The notes under the pieces were generated by a model. That model saw nothing but the letters and a program-made list of their open reading frames with translations. It made no database searches and was not told the origin of the DNA. A stretch of DNA of 64,000 nucleotides. It comes from Gemmata massiliana (GTDB lineage: Bacteria > Planctomycetota > Planctomycetia > Gemmatales > Gemmataceae). Where the stretch lies: contig HG799463.1 of the NCBI GenBank assembly GCA_000531095.1, positions 643,669-707,668 on the forward strand, read 5' to 3'. The translations under genes were made by a program, and so were the position numbers. Positions 8,565-16,775 of this stretch are shown here, piece by piece. Each line of letters starts with the position of its first letter. Position 1 is the stretch's first letter.

Positions 8565-10868
8565 ATGACATCGACGAACGGGCCGGCGGGTGCCCCGCTC
8601 CCCACCGGCGGGGCCGCACTCCCGCGTGACCTGGCGGCCGGGTTGGTCGTGTTCCTGGTGGCACTGCCACTGTGTTTGGGGGTCGCGCTGGCGTCCAACG
8701 CGCCGCTCTTCGCGGGCGTGGTAGCGGGTGTTGTCGGTGGGATTCTGGTCGGCATTTTGAGCGGGTCGCACACGAGCGTGAGCGGCCCGGCCGCGGGCCT
8801 GACCGCCGTGGTCGCCGCACAACTCGTCGCGCTGGGGTCGTTCCCGGCGTTCCTGATGGCCCTGGTTCTCGCGGGCCTGATCCAGGTCGTTTTGGGGCTC
8901 GCGCGGGGCGGGTTCGTTGCCGCGTTCTTCCCGTCGAGCGTTATTAAGGGGCTGTTAGCCGCGATCGGGGTCATCCTCATTCTGAAGCAGATCCCGCACG
9001 TCGTGGGGCACGACGCGGACCCGGAAGGGGACATGGCGTTCCAGCAACCGGACCAGCAGAGCACGTTCTCCGAACTGGTCGAGGTGCTCGGTGACTTGCA
9101 CCCCGGTGCGGCCGTCATCGGCGTGCTCTCGATCGCCCTGTTGGTAGTTTGGGGCCGGTGGAAGGTGCTGAAAACGTCGCTGGTGCCGGCGCCGCTGATC
9201 GTGGTCCTCCTGGGTGTGGGGCTGAGCCTCGCGTTCCGGGAACTGGGCGGCTCGTGGGTGATCGGATCGGGTCACCTCGTTCAGGTGCCGGTCGCGGGCA
9301 GCGCGGCCGAGTTCTTCGGTCTCCTTCAGGCGCCGGACTTCGCGCAGTTGACGCGCCCCGCAGTTTACATGGCGGCTCTCACGTTGGCCGCGGTCGCGTC
9401 GCTGGAGACGTTGCTGAACCTGGAAGCGGTGGACAAACTCGATCCGCGCCGGCGCGTGTCCCCGCCGAACCGGGAACTGATGGCCCAGGGCGCCGGGAAC
9501 GTGGTGTGCGGGTTGCTCGGCGGGTTACCGGTCACCTCGGTCATCGTCCGCAGTTCGGTCAACATCCACGCCGGCGGGCGGACGAAGCGGTCGACGGTGG
9601 TTCACGGGCTTTTGCTCCTGGGCAGCGTCGCGCTCCTGGCGCCGTGGTTGAACCTGATCCCGCTGTCGTGCCTGGCGGCGATTCTCCTGGTCACCGGGAT
9701 CAAGCTCGCGAGTCCGGCCCTCGTGCGCCGGATGTGGGCCGAGGGCCGGGCGCAGTTCCTCCCGTTCGCGACGACGGTGATCGCCATCGTCCTCACCGAC
9801 CTGCTCGTCGGCGTCCTGATCGGGTTGGGCGTCAGTGCGGCGTTCATCCTGTGGAGCAACGCGCGGCGCCCGATCCGGGTCATCGTGGAGCGGCGCCTGA
9901 GCGGAGAGGTCGTCCGCGTCGAACTGGCGAACCAGGTGAGCTTCCTGAACCGCTCGGCGCTGGCCGACGTTCTCGACGCGGTGCCGGCCGGCGGGCACGT
10001 CCTGCTGGACGCGACCGGGACCGACTACATCGACCCGGACGTCCTGGAACTGCTCCGCGACTTCGCCGAGCAAACGGGACCGGCCCGGGGCGTGTCGGTC
10101 AGCCGGGTCGGGTTCCGGAGCCGCTACCGGCTCGCGGACCAGACCCAGTTCGTCGACTACTCGACCCGCGAGTTGCAAGCGGCCATGACGCCCGAGCAGG
10201 TGGTTCAGGTTCTCAAGGACGGGCACGAGCGGTTCCGCACGGGCCAGCGCCTGACCCGGGACTTGGGGCGCCAGGTGGAGGCGACCGCGGCCGGACAGCA
10301 CCCGCTCGCCGTGGTCCTCAGTTGCATCGACTCGCGCACCCCGGCGGAGCTAATTTTCGACCTGGGGGTGGGGGACGTGTTCAGCGTCCGCGTGGCCGGC
10401 AACGTGACCAGCCGGAAGATTTTGGGGAGCATCGAGTACGGGTGCGCCGTGGCCGGGGCGAAGCTGATCGTGGTGATGGGGCACACCCGGTGCGGGGCGG
10501 TGGGCGCGGCCGTGGACCTCGTGTGCTCGGCCCAAACCGCGGCCGAAGCCACGGGGTGCCAGCACCTGGACCACGTCATCACCGCCATCCAGCGCTCGGT
10601 CGATCCGCACGTGTGTCGCGGGATCGAGCGCATGGCCCCGGCCGAGAAACAGGCGTTCGTGAACTCGGTGGCCCGGGAGAACGTGCGCCGGTCGGTCGCG
10701 GACCTGCTCGGGCAGAGCGAGACGCTCGCGGGCCTCGTGAAGCAGGGACGGATCATGGTCGTGGGGGCGCTGTACGACGTGGCCACGGGCGGGATCGAGT
10801 TCTTGTCGGAAACGGCCGGCGCCCCGCCGCACGCGAGCACGGACGGGAACGTGGCGCGCGAATCGTGA
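8565..10868 (+). CDS. SulP anion transporter fused to beta-carbonic anhydrase
   Basis: A 767-residue fusion. Residues 20-435 are a SulP/SLC26 permease, starting LPRDLAAGLVVFLVALPLCLGVALAS and with GSHTSVSGPAAGLTAVV, and holding about 10-12 hydrophobic segments. Residues ~445-528 are a STAS domain (VRVELANQVSFLN ... LLDATGTDYIDPDVLELL). Residues ~545-745 are a beta-carbonic anhydrase with the zinc set Cys-x-Asp-x-Arg in SCIDSRTP (about 587-591) and GHTRCGAV (about 639-642), so it looks active. The likely role is bicarbonate transport coupled to CO2/HCO3- interconversion at the cytoplasmic membrane. SulP-CA fusions are known in several phyla. The start follows CTCCTGGGGATCGCACC, with a weak ribosome site. 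Confidence 0.93.
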   Translation: MTSTNGPAGAPLPTGGAALPRDLAAGLVVFLVALPLCLGVALASNAPLFAGVVAGVVGGILVGILSGSHTSVSGPAAGLTAVVAAQLVALGSFPAFLMALVLAGLIQVVLGLARGGFVAAFFPSSVIKGLLAAIGVILILKQIPHVVGHDADPEGDMAFQQPDQQSTFSELVEVLGDLHPGAAVIGVLSIALLVVWGRWKVLKTSLVPAPLIVVLLGVGLSLAFRELGGSWVIGSGHLVQVPVAGSAAEFFGLLQAPDFAQLTRPAVYMAALTLAAVASLETLLNLEAVDKLDPRRRVSPPNRELMAQGAGNVVCGLLGGLPVTSVIVRSSVNIHAGGRTKRSTVVHGLLLLGSVALLAPWLNLIPLSCLAAILLVTGIKLASPALVRRMWAEGRAQFLPFATTVIAIVLTDLLVGVLIGLGVSAAFILWSNARRPIRVIVERRLSGEVVRVELANQVSFLNRSALADVLDAVPAGGHVLLDATGTDYIDPDVLELLRDFAEQTGPARGVSVSRVGFRSRYRLADQTQFVDYSTRELQAAMTPEQVVQVLKDGHERFRTGQRLTRDLGRQVEATAAGQHPLAVVLSCIDSRTPAELIFDLGVGDVFSVRVAGNVTSRKILGSIEYGCAVAGAKLIVVMGHTRCGAVGAAVDLVCSAQTAAEATGCQHLDHVITAIQRSVDPHVCRGIERMAPAEKQAFVNSVARENVRRSVADLLGQSETLAGLVKQGRIMVVGALYDVATGGIEFLSETAGAPPHASTDGNVARES

Positions 10869-11029
10869 GTGCTCTCGCGTACTTCAATTTCACCCGGCCT
10901 TCCGAGCAAACGCGGTAGAGGGCACATTCGGCACGACGTTCGCAAAGAATGACGCGCATGTCCCCCGCGTGCGGCAACGGCGCGGGCGGTTCCACTACGA
11001 GTATCGATTCACCGGTTTTGCGCTCGAAC

Positions 11030-12715
11030 ATGAAATGCGATCATCTAACGGCGTCCCAACCCCCAGGGGGCGCCGGGGCCACGAAGGTCTGCGTGCTCTT
11101 TAATCCCCGGGCCGGATCAGCCGATCGGATCGAGGAACTGCGCGCCGCTCTTGCGGCGGATCCGCGTGTCACACTGCGCGAACTCGGACCCGACGACGAT
11201 CTGGGGCGCGCCGCGGGCGAGGCGGGCACCACTTACGACGTGGTGGCCGTGGCCGGCGGTGACGGGACGGTTCACACCGCGATCAACGGGCTGGTGACGG
11301 CCCGCGCGCGGGCGGCTCTGGCCGTGATTCCTCTCGGCACGGGTAACGACTTCTGCCGCACGATGGCGATCCCACTCGATCCGGTCGCGGCCGTCGCGCT
11401 ACTTCGTACCGGTCAGCCCCGCGCGGTCGACGTAGCGAAGTTGGGCGGTGACCGGACCGGGTTCATGGTGAACGCCGCGACCGGCGGGTTCAGCGGGCGG
11501 GTGGCGGCCGACGTGACCCCGGACCTGAAGGCGTTCTGGGGTCCACTCGCGTACCTGCGCGGGGCCGTTGGTACCGTCACGAACCCGCCCCAATACCGGC
11601 TTACGGTGCGATTCGATGACGGCGCTCCCGAGTCGTTCGACGCCCTGAACGTGGTTGTGGCGAACGCGCGCACCGCGGGCGGGGGAACCCCGGTCGCGCC
11701 GACCGCGAACCCGGAGGACGGGCTCCTGGACGTGGTCGTTGTCCGGTCCGCGGGGGCGCTCGAACTGTCGGTGGTCGCGGCCCGGCTCATGCACGGCGAC
11801 TATCTCGGCGACGAGAACGTGGTCCACCGGCTCGCCCGGAAGGTGGAAATCGAGTCGCACCCGGCGCTCCCCGTGAGCATCGACGGCGAACTGGACGAGG
11901 GCGCACGGTTCACGTTCGAGGTGGTGCCCGGTGCGCTCCGGGTGCTCGCCGGGCCGGAGTACCGTGCGCGGGCCGAGGTCGAACGGCCCCTGGAGGAGCA
12001 CGAGGTTCCGTCGGTCCCAAAAAAGGGAATCGGGCCGCGGTTCTTCGGGTTGCTGGGCGGGGCACTGCTGCTGGCGAAGCGGACCCCGGGGGCGGCTCTG
12101 GCCGGGTTCGCAGCGGCCCTGATGATTCTCGTGTTCGCGTGGGTCGCGCGAGGGGTGGTCGGCGAGCGATGGCGCGATTGGGACGAGCGCGTGGGCACGG
12201 CGGCACGCGCCGGGGCGGACTGGTCCGGTGTCGCGGTCGCGGTAACGGCCCTTGGTGATGCCGGCCCGTTCGCCGCGCTGGTCGTCGTTACGGTGGCGGT
12301 GCTCGTGGCCCGGCGGCGTTACGTGGACGCGGCGGCGCTGCTCGCGGTGGTGGGTGGCGTGCTGATACTGGAGGGCGTGCTCAAACCCCTGTTCGCGGTC
12401 GCCCGCCCGGCGCTACCCGTTCCCCGGCACGCGGCACAGGGGTTCAGCTTCCCGAGCGGGCACGCGCTGCGTGCGGTCGGGTTCTTCGGGTACCTGGGCG
12501 GAATGGCCGTTGCGAGCGCGTGGCGCGCGTGGGGGCGCTGGGGCGTAGCAATCGGGTGCGCGGTACTGGCCGGTGCGGTGTGTTGGAGCCGGGTGTACCT
12601 GGGAGTGCACCACCCAACGGACGTGATTGCCGGAGCACTGGCCGCCGGCGCCTGGGTCGCGACTTGCCTGCTCGGGCGGCACTACGCGATGGACCGGATG
12701 AACGGTCGCGGATAA
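11030..12715 (+). CDS. Diacylglycerol/sphingosine kinase-like domain fused to PAP2 phosphatase
   Basis: About 561 residues. The N-terminal half is a lipid kinase of the DAGK_cat/YegS type: VLFNPRAGSAD, then the nucleotide-binding AGGDGTVHTAINGL, then PLGTGNDFCR. The C-terminal half is a membrane-embedded PAP2 phosphatase with all three signature blocks: KPLFAVARP, FPSGHALR and SRVYLGVHHPTD. Several hydrophobic helices surround the PAP2 motifs. One polypeptide could therefore phosphorylate one lipid and dephosphorylate another, for example in undecaprenyl-phosphate or phosphatidic-acid turnover; the substrates are inferred. I prefer the ATG at 11030. The in-frame ATG at 10949 would add 27 residues of no recognisable fold. 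The bacterial fusions I recall usually have PAP2 first; here the order is reversed. Confidence 0.88.
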   Translation: MKCDHLTASQPPGGAGATKVCVLFNPRAGSADRIEELRAALAADPRVTLRELGPDDDLGRAAGEAGTTYDVVAVAGGDGTVHTAINGLVTARARAALAVIPLGTGNDFCRTMAIPLDPVAAVALLRTGQPRAVDVAKLGGDRTGFMVNAATGGFSGRVAADVTPDLKAFWGPLAYLRGAVGTVTNPPQYRLTVRFDDGAPESFDALNVVVANARTAGGGTPVAPTANPEDGLLDVVVVRSAGALELSVVAARLMHGDYLGDENVVHRLARKVEIESHPALPVSIDGELDEGARFTFEVVPGALRVLAGPEYRARAEVERPLEEHEVPSVPKKGIGPRFFGLLGGALLLAKRTPGAALAGFAAALMILVFAWVARGVVGERWRDWDERVGTAARAGADWSGVAVAVTALGDAGPFAALVVVTVAVLVARRRYVDAAALLAVVGGVLILEGVLKPLFAVARPALPVPRHAAQGFSFPSGHALRAVGFFGYLGGMAVASAWRAWGRWGVAIGCAVLAGAVCWSRVYLGVHHPTDVIAGALAAGAWVATCLLGRHYAMDRMNGRG

Positions 12716-12744
12716 AGCCCCGACGCTCGCCGGGGCCGTGCTGG

Positions 12745-12801
12745 GGAACTGTGCGCCGGTAACCGAACGGCACTACCGGCACACAGTTCCTTCTCTTTTT
12801 A
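12745..12801. terminator. Terminator between convergent genes
   Basis: Positions 12745-12761 (GGAACTGTGCGCCGGTA) pair with 12774-12790 with one mismatch, and the stem is followed on the plus strand by TTCTCTTTTT. It sits between the stop of the lipid-kinase fusion (12715) and the stop of the convergent ArsR gene (12799). Its T-run favours termination on the plus strand. Confidence 0.7.
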
Positions 12802-13107
12802 TTCCAGCGGCAGGAACACTTTGGACCCGGACGAGTGAACCAATTCCAGGGTCGTTCCGACGACTTTGGCGTCGACGAGCGCGTAAATCATGTACCGCCC
12901 GTCCCGCGTCACGGTCACCAATCCGGTGTCTTTCAGCAGGCTCAGGTGGTGCGACACGTTCACCATCTCGGCCCCGACCTCGCGGGCCAGGTTGGTCACG
13001 GTCTTTTCGCCGGCGGCGAGCGCGCGGATCAGGGCCAGGCGGGTGGGTTCCCCGAAGGCCGCGAGCCATTCGGCTTGTAATTTTGCGTCTTTGGGTGGTT
13101 TTGCCAT
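12799..13107 (-). CDS. ArsR-family transcriptional regulator
   Basis: A 102-residue winged-helix repressor. WLAAFGEPTRLALIRALAAGEKTVTNLAREV followed by VSHHLSLLKDTGLVTVTRDGRYMIYAL is the typical ArsR/SmtB helix-turn-helix and wing. The usual metal motif ELCVCDL is absent; the equivalent helix reads TVTNLAREVG and has no cysteines in the whole protein. It therefore probably does not sense arsenic or zinc through the classical alpha-3 site. No transporter or metal-resistance gene is adjacent. It is divergent from the ECF sigma gene at 13416 and convergent with the lipid-kinase fusion. Confidence 0.88.
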   Translation of the reverse strand: MAKPPKDAKLQAEWLAAFGEPTRLALIRALAAGEKTVTNLAREVGAEMVNVSHHLSLLKDTGLVTVTRDGRYMIYALVDAKVVGTTLELVHSSGSKVFLPLE

Positions 13108-13415
13108 TGGAGGTACGACTCGTGGGTCGGGTGAAAGCGGATCACGGCTCCGGGGTGCGTGAACCGGAGCGCGGCCGTTTCGGGTGATAGTTGGATCGGA
13201 ATTGATTTATTGAAAGATTGCCCAAAAAGGAATCGATTCGACAAATAAATTGCCGGATTAGTGCATCAATTGTTGACGCAGGCGCCCGGTGGCTGTTCGC
13301 TCATACCGACATCATAACCCGTTTGCGGGGCGGATCGCGGCCCGAAACGCGGTTCGTGGTTCCAAAAAGGTAAAAGGCGCGCGGAAAATCCGCACCCCGG
13401 TGTCGTCCCCCTTCT
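13108..13415. other. Divergent promoter region between arsR-like and sigma genes
   Basis: 308 bp with no gene, and lower GC than its flanks around 13195-13275. It holds the imperfect palindrome at 13262-13280 listed separately. Confidence 0.5.
13262..13280. promoter_or_regulatory. Candidate operator palindrome
   Basis: TGCATCAA at 13262-13269 and TTGACGCA at 13273-13280 form an imperfect dyad (one mismatch) around TTG. ArsR-family repressors bind dyads of about this size, and this one lies between the divergent ArsR and sigma-factor genes. The assignment rests only on position and symmetry. Confidence 0.25.
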
Positions 13416-13892
13416 ATGACCGCACGGCAAATCGCCGAACTGATCGCCTCGCACGCGGCCGTGCTCGCGCTGTTCGCCCGCCAGTGGTGCGCGGACCCGG
13501 AGGACGCGGTCCAGGATGCGTTTTGCAAGCTCGTGCGCCAGTCCGTACCCCCGGGCGACCCGGTCGCGTGGCTGTTCCGCGTGGTGCGAACCACCGCCAT
13601 TGACCGCGGGCGCGTGGACCGGCGCCGCGTGAAACGCGAGAGCGTCACCGCGCGGCCCGAGCGCTGGTTCGCGGAGCGCGAGGTCGACGGGCTAGACGCG
13701 CCGACGGCGGTCGCAGCGCTGGGCGCGCTCCCGGCCGAGTTGCGCGAGGTGATTGTCGCGCGGCTCTGGGGCGGGATGACGCTGGAGCAGGTGGCGGCGG
13801 TCGCGGGCTGTTCGCTCACCACCGCGCACCGGCGGTACGAGGCCGGGATTGTGGCCCTGCGAGAAAGGCTCGGTGTGACGTGTCCGAAATGA
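13416..13892 (+). CDS. ECF RNA polymerase sigma factor
   Basis: A 158-residue sigma-70 family protein of ECF type. Region 2 reads LFARQWCADPEDAVQDAFCKLVRQ ... VAWLFRVVRTTAIDRGRVDRRRVKRE. Region 4 reads ALGALPAELREVIVARLWGGMTLEQVAAVAGCSLTTAHRRYEAGIVALRERL, a clear helix-turn-helix for the -35 element. There is no fused extension. It overlaps the next gene by a TGA/ATG join (ATGA at 13889-13892), indicating translational coupling to the small membrane protein that probably controls it. Confidence 0.92.
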   Translation: MTARQIAELIASHAAVLALFARQWCADPEDAVQDAFCKLVRQSVPPGDPVAWLFRVVRTTAIDRGRVDRRRVKRESVTARPERWFAEREVDGLDAPTAVAALGALPAELREVIVARLWGGMTLEQVAAVAGCSLTTAHRRYEAGIVALRERLGVTCPK

Positions 13893-14290
13893 CCCCCGAC
13901 CCGGTCGCGAAACTCGCGCAGTTCACCCCTGCTGCTTCGATCGATGCGGCCGAGCTACTGTTTGCGGTCGGGCGCGCTTCAGCCCGCACGCATTGGGGGT
14001 GGAAGGTTGCGGTCGCGGGGCTGGTGGTATCGAATATCGCACTTGGTGCGATTCTCTCGTTCGCTCCGCGCAGCGCGCCGCCCGCGGCTCCGGTTCCCGT
14101 TGTTTCACCCCCCGAGCCGGCACCAGCACCGCCGGCGTCCGCTCCGGCCCCAACCGACGAGCCGTGGAGCTACCGCACGCTCCGCGCAACGGACCTGGAG
14201 CGCTCGCCGCAAATGGAGCCGATCGCGAACCTCGTTCCGGGCAACGAACCGCTCACGGCCCGGTCCGGGCGCCGCGGTGACATCGACTGA
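13889..14290 (+). CDS. Single-pass membrane protein, probable anti-sigma partner
   Basis: A 133-residue protein from the ATG at 13889, which overlaps the sigma stop as ATGA. An in-frame GTG at 13880 would add three residues. About 45 cytoplasmic residues precede one transmembrane helix (VAVAGLVVSNIALGAILSF). A Pro/Ala-rich linker (PPAAPVPVVSPPEPAPAPPASAPAP) and a short C-terminal part follow. It has no zinc-binding HxxxCxxC anti-sigma motif, so its role is inferred from coupling to the sigma gene and its topology. The proline linker suggests that the C-terminus spans cell-envelope space. Confidence 0.65.
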   Translation: MTPDPVAKLAQFTPAASIDAAELLFAVGRASARTHWGWKVAVAGLVVSNIALGAILSFAPRSAPPAAPVPVVSPPEPAPAPPASAPAPTDEPWSYRTLRATDLERSPQMEPIANLVPGNEPLTARSGRRGDID

Positions 14291-14338
14291 CGATCGATCC
14301 CCCTATTTCACATACCAAACTTCATTCGGAGGCATCTG

Positions 14339-15724
14339 ATGCGTTGCCGTTGGTCCCTGTTTGCGCTCGCGGTCGTATTCGTTGGGGCGCCCGCAGCGCC
14401 CGGCCAACCGCCGATCGAACCGAAGGACGGCAAGTACGTCGTCGAGTTCACCGTGGACGCGGTCGCCCCGGCGCGCCCGGCGCTCAAGCACCGGCTCCTT
14501 CCGGACCCGCGTGACCTGCAACCCGGGAACCAGATTCAGGCGTTCTACAAGTGCTTCTTCGAGCAGAACAAGCTGTTCCACGCCAAGGAATCGACGGACA
14601 AACAGCAAAAGTGGAACACCGCGCCACTGAAGGATTTGGTCACCGAGAAAGAACTGGTGAACTACGGTGGCGGCGCAGTCAAACAGGCGTTCTACGCGGC
14701 CCGGCTCGACGCGGTGAACTGGGAACTCACGCACCAGGCCCGGGTCGAGGGCGTGGAGTTGCTCCTCCCGGACGTGCAGCAGATGCGGATGCTCACCACG
14801 GTGATGAAGGTCCGCGCGCGCGGCGAGATCGCGCGAGGCGAGTTCGGCGCCGCGCTCCAGACACTCCAGGCGCAGTTCGCACTGGCCCGCACGTTCAACG
14901 AGCACCCGACGCTCATCGGCCACCTCGTCGGCATCGCGCTCGGTATGGTCGCGGCCACCGAACTGGAAGAGTTCGTGCAGCAGCCGGGCGCGCCGAACCT
15001 GTTCTGGGCGCTCACCGACCTCCCGCGCCCGTTAATCGACTTGCGCAAGGGGCACGAGGGCGAGCGGCGGTTGGTCGGGAAAGAGTACGACGTGTTGCGG
15101 AAGGCGGTTCCGGTTTCGGAACCGGAGCTGACGGCGCGGATCAAAATGCTCGACACGATCAACGGGTTGGGGGACGGCAAGAGTGCCACGCCGAGTGCGT
15201 GGTGTGCGAAGCAATCGCGAGACAAGGACGCGGTCACGGCCGCAACGACCCGGCTCACGGAAGCCGGTCACAAGGCCGACGCCCTGGCAAAACTGTCACC
15301 GCTCCAGGTGATCCTGATGGACGACTTCTTGCAGTACGAAAACGAACTCGACGACAACATGAAATGGACCAACGTCCCGTTCTGGCGCGCCCCCGCGGAC
15401 TTCGGCACGCAGAAGCACCCGGGCGCGTTCGGTACCCTTCTCCCGGTTTACAAGAAGGTGACGCTGGCGCGGGTCCGGTTGGAGCAACTCGTCGCGCAAC
15501 TGACCGTGGTAGAGGCCGTGCGTGCGCACGCGGCCGAGAACGGAGGACAGTTACCGACCGCTCTCGACGCGGTAAAGCTCCCGCTCCCGATCGATCCGAT
15601 TTCGGGCAAACTGTTCGTGTACGAGGTGAAGGAGAACCGGGCGACGATCCGCGGTACCCCTCCACCGGGACAGGAGCAGTGGCCGACTTCCAACCGCGTT
15701 TACGAGGTCACGGTGCGGAAGTGA
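14339..15724 (+). CDS. Secreted conserved protein of unknown function
   Basis: 461 residues with a clear cleavable signal peptide (MRCRWSLFALAVVFVGAPAAPGQ). The body is mostly helical with TPR-like stretches (EIARGEFGAALQTLQAQFALARTF) and no family I can name. Near the C-terminus, AENGGQLPTALDAVKLPLPIDPISGKLFVYEV resembles the segment seen after helical regions in planctomycete secreted proteins related to pseudopilins. The start is set by a strong GGAGG seven bases upstream. It lies 48 bp after the membrane protein and in the same direction, so sigma factor, membrane partner and this protein probably form one unit, this being a likely target or sensor component. Confidence 0.75.
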   Translation: MRCRWSLFALAVVFVGAPAAPGQPPIEPKDGKYVVEFTVDAVAPARPALKHRLLPDPRDLQPGNQIQAFYKCFFEQNKLFHAKESTDKQQKWNTAPLKDLVTEKELVNYGGGAVKQAFYAARLDAVNWELTHQARVEGVELLLPDVQQMRMLTTVMKVRARGEIARGEFGAALQTLQAQFALARTFNEHPTLIGHLVGIALGMVAATELEEFVQQPGAPNLFWALTDLPRPLIDLRKGHEGERRLVGKEYDVLRKAVPVSEPELTARIKMLDTINGLGDGKSATPSAWCAKQSRDKDAVTAATTRLTEAGHKADALAKLSPLQVILMDDFLQYENELDDNMKWTNVPFWRAPADFGTQKHPGAFGTLLPVYKKVTLARVRLEQLVAQLTVVEAVRAHAAENGGQLPTALDAVKLPLPIDPISGKLFVYEVKENRATIRGTPPPGQEQWPTSNRVYEVTVRK

Positions 15725-15793
15725 GACGAGTTGAGCGCCTGTGACAGCGCTTGGGCCGCGCTGCGTCATCAGCGTGGCCCGATTGCGTACTGG

Positions 15794-16045
15794 TTAATCC
15801 GCTCCCAGATCCTCGATGAATCGCGTCGACGGGTGCACGCGCTCGTACTCCACGGCGAAGTGGTCGGCCACGATCCGCCGCACCTTCAACGCGACTTTGG
15901 GGTCGGTACCCGGCGAACACAGCGCCAGGAACTCGGCGTCCGAAATGGGCGGGAACTGTTCCTCGAACATCCGGCGCCTCCGTTTGGCCATGAGGTAGAG
16001 GCTCACGAGAAGCCCGATGCCCACGCAAACCGCATACGAACTCAT
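15794..16045 (-). CDS. Small membrane protein ending in an acyl-carrier-like segment
   Basis: 83 residues from the ATG at 16045 (AGAGG upstream); the longer open frame back to 16243 overlaps the next gene and is unlikely. An N-terminal transmembrane helix (AVCVGIGLLVSLYLMA) is followed by KRRRR. The final 32 residues (VALKVRRIVADHFAVEYERVHPSTRFIEDLGAD) match helix I and the following loop of acyl carrier proteins. It stops immediately before the serine that would carry phosphopantetheine (LGAD then stop). It therefore cannot be a working carrier unless it acts as a docking or regulatory domain. I believe similar short proteins exist in other planctomycetes, but cannot confirm this here. Confidence 0.65.
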   Translation of the reverse strand: MSSYAVCVGIGLLVSLYLMAKRRRRMFEEQFPPISDAEFLALCSPGTDPKVALKVRRIVADHFAVEYERVHPSTRFIEDLGAD

Positions 16046-16117
16046 CGCGCGCCTCTGAAACGCATCAACACGCCTTTCGCCCGCACACTCGACACAGCGT
16101 ATCACGACCGCACTCAA

Positions 16118-16165
16118 CTCGCTATTCCTTGCCGAGCACGAGATCCACGACCCAGCACCAGCGAA
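16118..16165 (-). pseudogene. Tail remnant of a second copy of the gene at 16776
   Basis: On the minus strand this encodes HLRWCWVVDLVLGKE and a TAG stop, nearly identical to the last residues of the protein at 16776-17447 (HVRGCWVVDLVLGKE). DNA identity extends through the stop and several bases beyond (CTCGCTATTCCTTGCC). Nothing upstream resembles the rest of that protein, so this is the surviving 3' end of a lost paralogue. Confidence 0.65.
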
Positions 16166-16191
16166 GGTGAGGCGTCGAAGCGAGATGTGCA

Positions 16192-16719
16192 TCAATCGGC
16201 TCGCACCGGTACCTCGACCGCAGTCCCGGCGGGCTTTACCCACAGCGTGACATCCATACCAAACTGGATGTCGAACTCGTCCTGGACGAGCACAAACGTG
16301 GCGTCAGCCAGAGCCCATCCGACGAACGAATACGGCCATCCGGAGCGATGATTGTAGGTGTACTCGCCCGATCGTGTCTCCGCTCCTAGCGCATCGGAAA
16401 GATTATTGGACAAAATCTGGAACGCGCGATCGAACGGTTCGCGAGAGGTGCGATAGTTTCCAAAATAATACAGTGGCACGAATGCCCACGGGCGGGAACC
16501 GCTCTCCGCAACCTGTATCGACAGTGAGGCCGAACCTAACTCGTCTGGAGCCCCCGTCGGCCGCATATCGTACCGAAGGTATCCCAGATCCAGTTCATCG
16601 TCGATTAGCTCCCACCGAGCAGATCGGCACACATCCTTAGTGGGCTCGTAGGCAAACCCGACATGCGCGATTGCCCGCAGCGCCACGATTGTGAATTCGG
16701 ATAGCGTGATTGGTTCCAT
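16192..16719 (-). CDS. Hypothetical protein, 175 aa
   Basis: A soluble protein starting MEPITLSEFTIVALRAIAHVGFAY, without signal peptide, membrane helix or a motif I recognise. Its mixed alpha/beta composition and tryptophan/tyrosine-rich C-terminal half (SGWPYSFVGWALADATFVLVQDEFDIQFGMDVTLWV) look like a folded domain. It lies between a paralogue tail remnant (16118) and the intact paralogue (16776), so it may have arrived with the rearrangement that destroyed the second copy. The region is less GC-rich than its neighbours. A role in contact-dependent or immunity-type systems is conceivable but unsupported. Confidence 0.6.
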   Translation of the reverse strand: MEPITLSEFTIVALRAIAHVGFAYEPTKDVCRSARWELIDDELDLGYLRYDMRPTGAPDELGSASLSIQVAESGSRPWAFVPLYYFGNYRTSREPFDRAFQILSNNLSDALGAETRSGEYTYNHRSGWPYSFVGWALADATFVLVQDEFDIQFGMDVTLWVKPAGTAVEVPVRAD

Positions 16720-16775
16720 GCAGATTTTTTAGGGAGCCTACTTGGGGTATGACCGCCCGCTGTCGCATTCCCTCG

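Noticed and set aside
9149..10918. 589-codon frame overlapping the SulP fusion
   Set aside because: Gly/Arg-rich shadow in the +1 frame without any domain.
12799..13107. Metal-sensing ArsR assignment
   Set aside because: No cysteine at the classical metal site, so only the family, not the ligand, is supported.
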